A stretch of DNA of 64,000 bases, from positions 1,458,632 through 1,522,631 of the forward strand of contig NZ_PPXW01000001.1 in NCBI RefSeq assembly GCF_021655095.1. Reading direction: 5' to 3'. The notes under the pieces are model-generated. The model saw only the letters and a list, made by a program, of their open reading frames with translations, had not been told where the DNA came from and made no database searches. The translations under genes and the position numbers were made by a program. How positions within the stretch are numbered: the first letter of the stretch is position 1; the number at the start of each line of letters is the position of its first letter. Of the stretch, positions 33,772 to 41,675 are shown piece by piece. This DNA is from Clostridium sp. Cult1 (GTDB taxonomy: Bacteria > Bacillota > Clostridia > Tissierellales > Tepidimicrobiaceae).

Positions 33772-35000
33772 AATATTTAGTATTAGGCGCTAGTGCGGCT
33801 GGTATTAATGGAGCAAAAACTTTGAGAAAATTAGATAAAAATAGTTCTATTACCCTAATATCTGTTGATGATAAGGTCTATTCCAGATGTATGCTCTATC
33901 TATATATAGGTAAAAAAAGAAATTTAGAGACTTTATCCTTTATAGATAAAGATTTTTTCAATAGGAATAATATAGAATGGATAAAAAACAAAAGGGTTAG
34001 TAAGGTTGAATCAAAGGAAAAGAAGGTGATATTAGAAGATGGTACTTTCCATGAATATGATAAACTCCTTATAGCTACAGGTTCATCAGCGGCAATTCCT
34101 CCTGTAGAAAACTTAAGGGAAGGCAAAAATGTATTTACCCTAAGAAATTTAGAGGATGCTATGGCCATAGACAAACTTGTAAACATATCTAAAACTGCAG
34201 TAGTTATTGGTGGAGGATTGATAGGCATAGATATTGCTGTGGAGCTTATAAATAGGGGTCTTAAAGTCCATATTGTGGAAATGGGGCCAAATATATTGCC
34301 TATGCAATTGGATGAGAGAAGTGCTAAAACTTATGAAAGGGAGTTAATGAAAAGAGGGGCTACTATATTAACGGATAAATTAGCTCAGAAGGGGGTATTA
34401 GATTCAGAAAATAATGTGGTAGAGGTAATATTAACAGATGGTACAAGAATTGGAACGGATATGGTAGTAGTAGCTGCCGGGGTTAGGGCTAATGCAGATT
34501 TTATTGAAGGTACAAATATTGAATTCGACAGGGGGATTATAGTCGATAATAGATGTCAAACGGCTGAAGAGGATATATATGCAGCAGGAGATGTCTGTGC
34601 AAATAAACCGGGTATATGGCCTTTAGCGGTAAATGAAGGTATATCTGCAGCATATAATATGGTGGGGATTGATAAAAAAATAGAGAGTTCTTTTGGATTT
34701 AAAAACTCCATGAATTTCTATGGTATTCCAACTATATCTATAGGTAATCCAAATCCTAAAGACGATAGTTACCAGATTAGCATGTATGATGACGGACAAA
34801 TATATAAGAAGATAGTGCACAAAGATGGTATTGTCTATGGGGCTATATTTCAAAATGATATATCCTATATAGGCCCTTTTACAAAGATAATTGGAGATGG
34901 AATTGCTATGGATTCAATAGATAAAAATATATTCAAGATAGGCTATGGAGATTTCTTCCATGTTAAACCCAATGGAGAGTTTGAGTATAAAATAATATAG
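33768..35000 (+). CDS. FAD/NAD(P)-dependent oxidoreductase of the CODH module (FNOR)
   Basis: 410 residues with two Rossmann folds: FAD site 'VLGASAAGINGAKTLRKL' and NAD site 'VVIGGGLIGIDIAVEL', plus 'LLIATGS' and the FAD phosphate motif 'DIYAAGDVC'. It belongs to the NADH-oxidase/rubredoxin-reductase-like group found next to CODH in several anaerobes, where it is thought to move electrons between CooF and NAD(P). A Cys-containing 'VYSRCML' lies near residue 43, where related NADH oxidases carry a redox-active Cys. Confidence 0.9.
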   Translation: MKYLVLGASAAGINGAKTLRKLDKNSSITLISVDDKVYSRCMLYLYIGKKRNLETLSFIDKDFFNRNNIEWIKNKRVSKVESKEKKVILEDGTFHEYDKLLIATGSSAAIPPVENLREGKNVFTLRNLEDAMAIDKLVNISKTAVVIGGGLIGIDIAVELINRGLKVHIVEMGPNILPMQLDERSAKTYERELMKRGATILTDKLAQKGVLDSENNVVEVILTDGTRIGTDMVVVAAGVRANADFIEGTNIEFDRGIIVDNRCQTAEEDIYAAGDVCANKPGIWPLAVNEGISAAYNMVGIDKKIESSFGFKNSMNFYGIPTISIGNPNPKDDSYQISMYDDGQIYKKIVHKDGIVYGAIFQNDISYIGPFTKIIGDGIAMDSIDKNIFKIGYGDFFHVKPNGEFEYKII

Positions 35001-35006
35001 ATTTAG

Positions 35007-35057
35007 TAAGTTCCCATTAGAAGTTTTAATGATGAAAAGTGGGAACTTATTTTTTTG
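35007..35057 (+). terminator. intrinsic terminator after the CODH operon
   Basis: TAAGTTCCCA (35007-35016) pairs perfectly with TGGGAACTTA (35040-35049), then a seven-T run. Confidence 0.85.
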
Positions 35058-35080
35058 CTTCTAAATTATATAAAAAAGCG

Positions 35081-35130
35081 TTGCAAACCTTTGCTTAATA
35101 TGCTATTATTAATATACAATATTTTGTATA
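35081..35130 (+). promoter_or_regulatory. yhfZ promoter and candidate YhfZ operator
   Basis: TTGCAA (35081-35086), 17 bases, TATTAT (35104-35109). Just downstream, 35111-35130 reads AATATAC-n8-GTATA, with TATACAA/TTGTATA as a perfect 7-bp repeat. The same half-sites and spacing recur at 36113. Confidence 0.7.
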
Positions 35131-35160
35131 CTGATAATGTGTTGAAAGAGGAAGATAGAT

Positions 35161-36099
35161 ATGCTTAGTTGTAAGAGAAAGTTAATGTCTAAAAATGGCG
35201 AAGTTGCAATGCTTTTAGCTAGAGAGCTTATTAGCTATAATATAGGGGATAGAATAAGAACTGTAGGAGATTATGCTGAGAATTTTAGTACTGGAAGAGG
35301 TACTGTTCAATCTGCAATTAAGCTTTTAGAGGATGAAGGAGCAATAGGGCTTGAGAGTAGAGGACATTTGGGTACTTTTATATTATCTATTGATTATAAG
35401 AAATTATGGAGTATTTCTGACTTTGGAGTAGTAATGGGAGTTATGCCTTTACCTTATTCTAAACGTTATGAAGGTTTAGCCACAGGATTATACAAAGCTT
35501 TTGAAAAAGCTGATATTCCCTTTAGTTTAGCCTTCATGAGAGGGGCAGGAAAAAGAATTGAAGCATTAGATATGGGAAAATATGATTTCACTATTACGTC
35601 TAAATTGGCTGCAACTCATGAAAAAGATAAATTTAAATTTATTGATGTGATGCATATTTTTAAAGAAGGAAGTTATGTAGGAGAGCATATTATACTATTT
35701 AGAGATAATCATGTTAATAAAATAGAGGATGGTATGAAAATAGGAATAGATACTACTTCACCAGACCAGTTTTTATTAACTAAATATGAATGTGAAGGAA
35801 AAGATGTAAAATATATTGAAACATCTTATAATCAGATAGTAGAAAAACTAAAAAATAAAGAAATAGATGCAGCAGTATGGAATGAAGATGAGATTAAAGA
35901 AAAAGGTTTAAAGTTTAATACGCAAAGGCTTAAAAACCCAAAAAGCCTAGAAATAAATAAAAATGATACTATGGCAGTTATGGTTATAAATAATAATAAT
36001 TTAGAACTTGAAAATATAATTAAAAAATTTATTGATATGGAATATATAGAAAGTATTCAAAAAAGAGTATTAGAAGGACAGATTATTCCTATGTATTAA
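35161..36099 (+). CDS. yhfZ: YhfZ family regulator (GntR-like HTH plus YhfZ sensor domain)
   Basis: 312 residues. The N-terminus has a GntR-like winged helix ('VGDYAENFSTGRGTVQSAIK', 'LLEDEGAIGLESRGHLGTFI'). The remainder ('VMGVMPLPYSKRYEGLATGL' to 'MYIESIQ'-like C-terminus) is the YhfZ domain with a periplasmic-binding-protein-like layout ('KYDFTITSKLAA', 'KIGIDTTSPDQFLLTK'), so it probably senses a small ligand. It heads the yhf gene set; paired palindromes before it and before yhfY are candidate binding sites. E. coli YhfZ has no proven ligand. Confidence 0.88.
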   Translation: MLSCKRKLMSKNGEVAMLLARELISYNIGDRIRTVGDYAENFSTGRGTVQSAIKLLEDEGAIGLESRGHLGTFILSIDYKKLWSISDFGVVMGVMPLPYSKRYEGLATGLYKAFEKADIPFSLAFMRGAGKRIEALDMGKYDFTITSKLAATHEKDKFKFIDVMHIFKEGSYVGEHIILFRDNHVNKIEDGMKIGIDTTSPDQFLLTKYECEGKDVKYIETSYNQIVEKLKNKEIDAAVWNEDEIKEKGLKFNTQRLKNPKSLEINKNDTMAVMVINNNNLELENIIKKFIDMEYIESIQKRVLEGQIIPMY

Positions 36100-36112
36100 T
36101 TTTTTTAATTTC

Positions 36113-36134
36113 AATATACTGAAAACTGTATATT
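36113..36134. promoter_or_regulatory. candidate YhfZ operator, copy 2
   Basis: AATATAC (36113-36119), 8 bases, GTATATT (36128-36134): a perfect 7-bp inverted repeat with the same half-site and spacing as the site before yhfZ. It lies 17 bases before the yhfY start. Confidence 0.65.
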
Positions 36135-36151
36135 CTTTTGGAGGTAATGAA

Positions 36152-36517
36152 ATGGATAATATGTTGTTAATGAGATTAAATTTATTATTAGATGCTGGAG
36201 AAATAGATGAAGATATAATACAAATTATCAAGGAGTTTACAAAAATAATTGAGAGGGAATTGTCTTTAACAATAACCGAGAAAAACGGGTCTATGCTAGT
36301 AACTCATATGGCAATGGCTTTAGCAAGGATTAAAAAAGGAGAAGAGATTTTGCCTCTTGATGATGTTTTAATGGGAGAAGTAAAAACCTCTGCTATCTAT
36401 GATAGAGTACCTTTACTAATTAGTAAATTGGAAGAAAAATTTAATATTGAAATACCTGAATCAGAATTTGGATATATAGCTCTCCATTTATGTAATTTAA
36501 ATAATATAAATAACTAA
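36152..36517 (+). CDS. yhfY: YhfY-like PRD-domain protein
   Basis: 121 residues, one PRD-type fold: 'EFTKIIERELSLTITEKNGS', 'MLVTHMAMALARIKKGEEI' and 'IPESEFGYIALHLCNL'. PRD domains are usually phosphorylated on His by the PTS; His-containing 'VTHMA' and 'ALHLC' are the two expected positions. It has no DNA-binding part, so it may modulate YhfZ or the transporter. GGAGG ribosome site. Confidence 0.85.
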   Translation: MDNMLLMRLNLLLDAGEIDEDIIQIIKEFTKIIERELSLTITEKNGSMLVTHMAMALARIKKGEEILPLDDVLMGEVKTSAIYDRVPLLISKLEEKFNIEIPESEFGYIALHLCNLNNINN

Positions 36518-36631
36518 GGACTCTTGTCTATTATGACAGGTTGAAAAAGAATTACAAGCAAAGAGGTGATTATTTGTGGATATATGAGTTAATAGATATA
36601 TAAATAGAAAAAAATAAAGGAGGGAATTTAA

Positions 36632-37000
36632 ATGGTAAATATTGTTGTCGGTGGACAGATGGATAAACAACAAATTGGAAAGCTCATTGAAGAACATGGT
36701 AAAGGAAAGGTTAAAGTTAATATCAAAGGGGATATAGAAGCTGTACTTGATCTAAAAAATGGACAAGCAGATTATTACTTTGGTTCTTGTGCAACAGGAG
36801 CAGGAGGGGCTTTAGCTATGGCTATTGGCATAATCGGTGCAGCAAATTGTTTATCTGTAAGTATTCCTGGAAAGGTTTTATCAGAGGAAGAAATGAGAAA
36901 AGCAGTTAAAGATGGAAAGAAAGCTTTTGGTTTTGTAAATACTGACGCAGAGAAGGTTATTCCAATTTTGATTGATGAAATATTGAATAAGGAGGAATAG
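36632..37000 (+). CDS. yhfU: YhfU family protein (DUF2620)
   Basis: 122 residues: 'NIVVGGQMDKQQIGKLIEEH', 'AVLDLKNGQADYYFGSCATG' and 'GGALAMAIGIIGAANCLSVS'. This Gly/Ala-rich, cytosolic-looking protein is always found next to YhfT and is thought to work with it; by layout it could be a PTS-IIB-like or ligand-handling partner. Function unproven. GGAGGG ribosome site; yhfT starts four bases after its stop. The 114-base gap before it holds no convincing gene. Confidence 0.85.
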   Translation: MVNIVVGGQMDKQQIGKLIEEHGKGKVKVNIKGDIEAVLDLKNGQADYYFGSCATGAGGALAMAIGIIGAANCLSVSIPGKVLSEEEMRKAVKDGKKAFGFVNTDAEKVIPILIDEILNKEE

Positions 37001-37003
37001 ACA

Positions 37004-38323
37004 ATGTTATTTGAAATTAATTTACTCACCATAATTGTCATGGCTGCTTTGGGTGGTATTTGTACTTACCTAGCAAACCAAAATATAGCAGTATTTCATG
37101 ATGGCTTACGCCCTTTATACTCTCAATATTTTGATGGAGCAATGGATAGAAAGACTTTGTTTGCTACAAGTTTTGCTTTATCATTTGGTCTGGTAATAGG
37201 ATTTGGTATTCCTACATCTATTGCAGGCAAAATAATTATCGTTCATACTATTATGTTGGCTTGTGATATTATAGGTACTCTATTTCCGGATAACGAAAAG
37301 GGCAAATGGATATCCACATCGGTAGGTGCATTATTTGGAGTTGTTTTGTTATTTGGCATGCAGGTAATAATGGATATTTTTTCAGTACTACCAATTGATT
37401 TTACTGGGGATTTAGGTACAGTAGGAAGTTTAATAATTGTTTCTTTTTCAGTATTTCCAGCAATAGCAGTTGCATATCAAGCAGGAGTAGTAAAAGGTGG
37501 AATTGTATTAGTTTTAACTATGATCATAAAACAAATAACATCTCTATATGGTAAATTTTCTATAAAAACAGTAGAAGTTGTATTAAATGCTGATGGTATG
37601 GCGTTGTTGTTTGGTATTGCTGCTATGATTTTTGTTGCCGCAAGGCATAATAAGAAATCAGATGGGGAAACAGCAAGTGCATTTGCAGTATTCGGTAAAA
37701 ATATAGAAAAGATTAGAAAAAATATGTTTGTTTTAGCTATTAGTGGTGGAATTGTTGCATTGGCTACAACCCTATTGTTAATTGCTGAAGGGCCAGCTTC
37801 TTTAACTCTTACGGCTGAGGGTCAATATGCTGAAGCAGCAATGGTTGCATTAGGAAGAACTTTAGGTTTTATACCTTTAGTAATGACTACTGCAATTATT
37901 TCAGGAGTATATTCACCGGCGGGTACTAAAGCAGTTCATGTTCCTGCAATCCTATTTATCAATATGGGGATCATGGGAATGGTAGGTTCTTTCTTTGTTG
38001 GGGCTTTAATAATGGCAATAGAAATTCTTTTATTAGGATTTATAGCTACAGGAATGGATAAATTTCCAGGTATGAAAGAATTAGGAGATAATGCACGTAC
38101 TGCAATGTCCAAAGTATTAGATATTGCATTGCTTGTTGGTGGTATGTTAGCAGCTAATGCAATAGCTCCTACTATAGGTTATATTTGGGTAATTGGTCTA
38201 TTTTTCTTAAATCAGGTTTCAAAGAAGCCTATTGCATCTATGGCTATTGGACCCCTTGGTGCTATAACAATGGGTTTAATAGTAAATATTCTTCACCTAT
38301 TAGGCTTATTCCCTATTAGCTAA
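37004..38323 (+). CDS. yhfT: YhfT family membrane transporter
   Basis: 439 residues, about eleven or twelve hydrophobic helices. 'NQNIAVFHDGLRPLYSQYFD' and 'GAMDRKTLFATSFALSFGLV' near the N-terminus are YhfT-family blocks. Presumed importer of the unknown yhf substrate. GGAGG ribosome site. A perfect palindromic terminator follows, so the php-S-X-W genes may be expressed separately. Confidence 0.87.
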   Translation: MLFEINLLTIIVMAALGGICTYLANQNIAVFHDGLRPLYSQYFDGAMDRKTLFATSFALSFGLVIGFGIPTSIAGKIIIVHTIMLACDIIGTLFPDNEKGKWISTSVGALFGVVLLFGMQVIMDIFSVLPIDFTGDLGTVGSLIIVSFSVFPAIAVAYQAGVVKGGIVLVLTMIIKQITSLYGKFSIKTVEVVLNADGMALLFGIAAMIFVAARHNKKSDGETASAFAVFGKNIEKIRKNMFVLAISGGIVALATTLLLIAEGPASLTLTAEGQYAEAAMVALGRTLGFIPLVMTTAIISGVYSPAGTKAVHVPAILFINMGIMGMVGSFFVGALIMAIEILLLGFIATGMDKFPGMKELGDNARTAMSKVLDIALLVGGMLAANAIAPTIGYIWVIGLFFLNQVSKKPIASMAIGPLGAITMGLIVNILHLLGLFPIS

Positions 38324-38338
38324 AATAAGGAATCCTTT

Positions 38339-38374
38339 AAAGTTAAGGGAGAAGCTTCTCCCTTAACTTTAGTT
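38339..38374 (+). terminator. perfect palindromic terminator between yhfT and php
   Basis: A 32-base perfect palindrome (16-base arms meeting at AAGCTT, 38339-38370) followed by AGTTT. It divides the yhf genes into two blocks. Confidence 0.8.
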
Positions 38375-38395
38375 TAATTGCTATTTAGGTAAAGT

Positions 38396-38452
38396 TGTCA
38401 GTATTTTAATGGTAATTAAAGTATTGACAGGTTTATCTAAAAAATTTAGAAA
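38396..38452 (+). promoter_or_regulatory. inverted repeat and putative promoter before php
   Basis: 38396-38410 and 38415-38429 form a 15-bp inverted repeat (ends TGTCA/TGACA) with two G-T pairs and a 4-base loop. TTGACA at its right end (38424-38429) could be a -35 box, with TAGAAA (38447-38452) 17 bases on. Confidence 0.5.
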
Positions 38453-38469
38453 AAAGAAGGAGTAAGGAT

Positions 38470-39372
38470 ATGATTACTACAGTAAAAGGAAAGGTAAAAA
38501 GGCTTGGTAAAACCTATATACATGAACATATCAAACTAGATTTATCAGGCCATAAAAAAGATCCTGATACGAATTATAACGATACAAATGAGGTAATGTT
38601 AGAATTAAAAGAACTTAAGAAAAAAGGAATGGATTCATTGGTTGAAGTTACAAATCGTGGTATGGGCAGAGATGTTCTAATAATGGTAGAATTAGCCGAA
38701 AGAACAGGATTAAATATAATTGCTAGTACTGGATTTTATAAAGAGCCCTTTTTACCCCAATATTTTTACCAATTAAGTGATAAAGAATTAACTAATATGT
38801 TAATTAAGGATATTGAGGAAGGTATGGACGAAACCCATATAAAGGCTCATGTCTTAGGAGAAGTGGGCACTAGTCATAACAGAATTACAGATACAGAAAG
38901 AAGACTTTTTTATATTATAGGAAATGTACATCTAAATACAGGAAGGCCAATTTTTACCCATACTACCTTGGGAACAATGGCGTTAGAGCAAATACAAATA
39001 CTTGAAGAAAGAAATGTTGATTTAGAAAAAGTATTAATAGGTCATATGGATTTAAATTATAATATGGAATATCATCTAAGAGTTGCTGATAAGGGTTGTT
39101 ATTTAGGGTTTGATACAATTGGTAAAATAAATTATCAACCTGATGAAAATAGAATTCAATTAATAAAAGAATTAGTAGCAAGGGGACATGAAAATCAAAT
39201 TGTCTTATCTTTAGATTTAACTAGAAAATCCCATTTAAAAAAATATAAAGGAATTGGATATTCTTATATTGTTGATAAATTTATACCTTTATTAATTGAA
39301 TCGGGAATTAAAGAAGAGACGATTAGTAAATTTTTGGTGGATAATCCGAATAGATTACTCAATATATCTTAA
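38470..39372 (+). CDS. php: phosphotriesterase homology protein Php (YhfV)
   Basis: 300 residues, amidohydrolase-fold PTE family. Metal ligands: H18 and H20 ('YIHEHI'), bridging E131 ('LGEVGTS'; Glu rather than carbamylated Lys, as in E. coli PHP), H164 ('FTHTTLG'), H192 ('IGHMDL') and D249 ('SLDLTR'). Relatives hydrolyse lactones or phosphoesters, but PHP has no proven substrate. Start ATG follows AAGGAG. Next gene begins 13 bases on. Confidence 0.9.
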   Translation: MITTVKGKVKRLGKTYIHEHIKLDLSGHKKDPDTNYNDTNEVMLELKELKKKGMDSLVEVTNRGMGRDVLIMVELAERTGLNIIASTGFYKEPFLPQYFYQLSDKELTNMLIKDIEEGMDETHIKAHVLGEVGTSHNRITDTERRLFYIIGNVHLNTGRPIFTHTTLGTMALEQIQILEERNVDLEKVLIGHMDLNYNMEYHLRVADKGCYLGFDTIGKINYQPDENRIQLIKELVARGHENQIVLSLDLTRKSHLKKYKGIGYSYIVDKFIPLLIESGIKEETISKFLVDNPNRLLNIS

Positions 39373-39385
39373 AGGAGGAAGAAGA

Positions 39386-40480
39386 TTGAAGGTTTACCCA
39401 ATAGAAACCATGGATATAGAAAAGGCAAAAGAATTTCAATTTAGACTTGTAGATATAATTCACAGACATTTTAGAGGTGATGAATTTTTAAATGCTGGAG
39501 ACTATGGAGTAGTGCCCGGTATAGGGAAACCTACTTATACTGAAAAAGTAGAAAAAGTAATAGCAGATTTTTTCCATGGAGAGGCCTGTATATTAGTAAG
39601 GGGTTCTGGAACTGGTGCTATAAGAAATGTTATAAATGCTAAAGTTAAGCCTAATGATAAAATATTGATCCATGATGCACCAATATATCCAACTACAAAG
39701 GTTATTATTGAATCCATGGGACTAGAACAAGTTAAGGTGGATTTCAATATAATGGATGATTTTAATGAGAAAATAATTAAGGAAGTGGAATTCTGTCTCA
39801 TCCAACATTCAAGGCAAAGAATAGATGATAGATATAACCTAGAGGAAGCAATTAAAAGACTAAAACAAATTAATAAAAATTTATATATTTTAATTGATGA
39901 TAATTATGTTGTTATGAAGGCGGAGAAAATAGGAATTCAAAGTGGCGGAGATATTAGCGCATTTTCATTATTTAAGCTTTTAGGTCCTCAGGGAATAGGT
40001 TGTGTAGTAGGAGATAGGAAAACCATAGATAGGATAAAAGATATGAACTATTCTGGTGGAAGTCAGGTACAAGGTTATGAGGCTATGGATGCATTGAGAT
40101 CTTTAGTATATGCTCCAGTAATGTTGGCCATTCAAAAACAAGTAGGAGATGAAGTAGTATCAAGAATAAATAAGGGAGAGATAAAAGGCGTTAAGTCTGC
40201 ATTTATAGCAAATGCTCAGTCAAGGGTAATACTTGTAGAATTCGAAGCTCCTATAGCTAAAAAGGTACTAGAGTATACCAATATTCTAGGAGGAGCCCCT
40301 TATCCAGTAGGAGCTGAGTCAAGGTATGAAGTTACGGGAATGTTTTATAGAGTATCGGGTACATTTTTAGCTCATAATCCTAAGCTAGAAGATTATATGA
40401 TTAGGATTAATCCTATGAGATCTGGAGCTGATACTATTATAAGGGTTCTTAAAGAAGCAGTAAATAAAGTATTGATATGA
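39386..40480 (+). CDS. yhfS: YhfS family PLP-dependent aminotransferase-like enzyme
   Basis: 364 residues, fold-type I PLP enzyme. 'RGSGTGAIRNVINA' is the phosphate-cup region, 'ILIDDNYVV' holds the ring Asp and 'SLFKLLGPQGIGC' the Schiff-base Lys197. AAAGGAGG (39371-39378) places the start at TTG 39386; an upstream ATG at 39296 lies inside php. YhfS is grouped with cysteine-desulfurase/aminotransferase types but its reaction is unknown. Confidence 0.88.
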   Translation: MKVYPIETMDIEKAKEFQFRLVDIIHRHFRGDEFLNAGDYGVVPGIGKPTYTEKVEKVIADFFHGEACILVRGSGTGAIRNVINAKVKPNDKILIHDAPIYPTTKVIIESMGLEQVKVDFNIMDDFNEKIIKEVEFCLIQHSRQRIDDRYNLEEAIKRLKQINKNLYILIDDNYVVMKAEKIGIQSGGDISAFSLFKLLGPQGIGCVVGDRKTIDRIKDMNYSGGSQVQGYEAMDALRSLVYAPVMLAIQKQVGDEVVSRINKGEIKGVKSAFIANAQSRVILVEFEAPIAKKVLEYTNILGGAPYPVGAESRYEVTGMFYRVSGTFLAHNPKLEDYMIRINPMRSGADTIIRVLKEAVNKVLI

Positions 40481-40489
40481 GGTGGTTAA

Positions 40490-41665
40490 ATGTTTTTAGA
40501 TATAACATTGAGAAGGAATATAGATTTAGTGGAAACTGCAATTAATCTACACCAGAGTGGGCAAATACGAGCCAATACTTATGTTTTAGACTTAGATAGG
40601 ATAGTAGAAAATGCAAAGCTAATAAAAGAAGAAGCGGATAAAAACAATGTAGAAATATACATGATGACTAAGCAAATTGGCAGAAATCCAGAAGTAGCTA
40701 AGAGAATTGCTCAAGTGGGCATAGAGAAGGCAGTAGCTGTAGATCCTTGGGAGGCTATGGTATTAGCTAAGCATGGAATCAAGATAGGAAACGTAGGACA
40801 TTTAGTTCAAATACCATCTAATATGATTAAGGAAATATTAAAGTTAGATCCTGAAGTGGTAACTGTTTTTTCGGTTGAAAAAGCAAAAGAAATTGCCTTA
40901 GAAGCGGAAAAGCAAGGGAAAGTACAGGATATATTATTGAGAGTAGTAGATAGTGATGATTTAATATATGAAGGACAAACAGGTGGATTTAAATTTGAAA
41001 AATTGCTAGAATCTGCTAAGGAGATAATGAAATATAAGGGAGCAAGGATTGTTGGAGTTACTGTTTTCCCTTGTTTTTTATATAACCCAGAGAAAGGCAC
41101 AGTAGAAAAAACTCATAATTCAAAAACATTGATTAATAGTGCAAAGGTATTAGAAAAAGAATTGAATATAAAATTAAAACAAATAAATGCCCCTAGTGCT
41201 AATTCTATAGCATCCATATCTATGATTAGAGATATTGGTGGAACTCATGGAGAACCGGGTCATGCATTTACAGGTACTATTCCTATCAATGCATATAGGG
41301 ATCAACCTGAAATCCCAGCTATGGTATATGTTAGCGAAATTTCTCATTGCTATAATGGGAAAGCTTATGTATTCGGTGGGGGGTACTATAGAAGAGGTAA
41401 TATAAGAAAGGCGATGGTAGGGTCTAGCCTAGGAAAAGGGTTAAACAATATATTGGAAGCGTCTGATATTTCACCTACCAATATTGATTATTATGGTGAA
41501 CTGATAATAGGGGATAAAAAAATTTCTATAGGAGATACGGTAATCTATGCTTTTAGAACACAAATTTTTGTAACCAGATCTGAGGTAGCTCTAGTAGAAG
41601 GAATTAGTAATAATAATCCTAGGGTTTTAGGGATATACGATAGTTTTGGTAATAGGTTAAGGTAG
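40490..41665 (+). CDS. yhfX: YhfX family alanine-racemase-like PLP enzyme
   Basis: 391 residues. The N-terminal barrel holds the PLP Lys61 in 'MMTKQIGRNP'; 'RANTYVLDLDRIVENAKLI' and 'GVTVFPCFLYNPE' are typical of fold-type III racemases/decarboxylases. Likely racemises or otherwise acts at the alpha carbon of an amino acid made or used by YhfS. Starts nine bases after yhfS. Confidence 0.88.
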   Translation: MFLDITLRRNIDLVETAINLHQSGQIRANTYVLDLDRIVENAKLIKEEADKNNVEIYMMTKQIGRNPEVAKRIAQVGIEKAVAVDPWEAMVLAKHGIKIGNVGHLVQIPSNMIKEILKLDPEVVTVFSVEKAKEIALEAEKQGKVQDILLRVVDSDDLIYEGQTGGFKFEKLLESAKEIMKYKGARIVGVTVFPCFLYNPEKGTVEKTHNSKTLINSAKVLEKELNIKLKQINAPSANSIASISMIRDIGGTHGEPGHAFTGTIPINAYRDQPEIPAMVYVSEISHCYNGKAYVFGGGYYRRGNIRKAMVGSSLGKGLNNILEASDISPTNIDYYGELIIGDKKISIGDTVIYAFRTQIFVTRSEVALVEGISNNNPRVLGIYDSFGNRLR

Positions 41666-41675
41666 AGGTGATAAT

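Noticed and set aside
36561-36603. Nine-codon frame (TTG start at 36574) after AGAGGTG, between yhfY and yhfU
   Set aside because: Well-spaced ribosome site but far too short and unsupported by any family.
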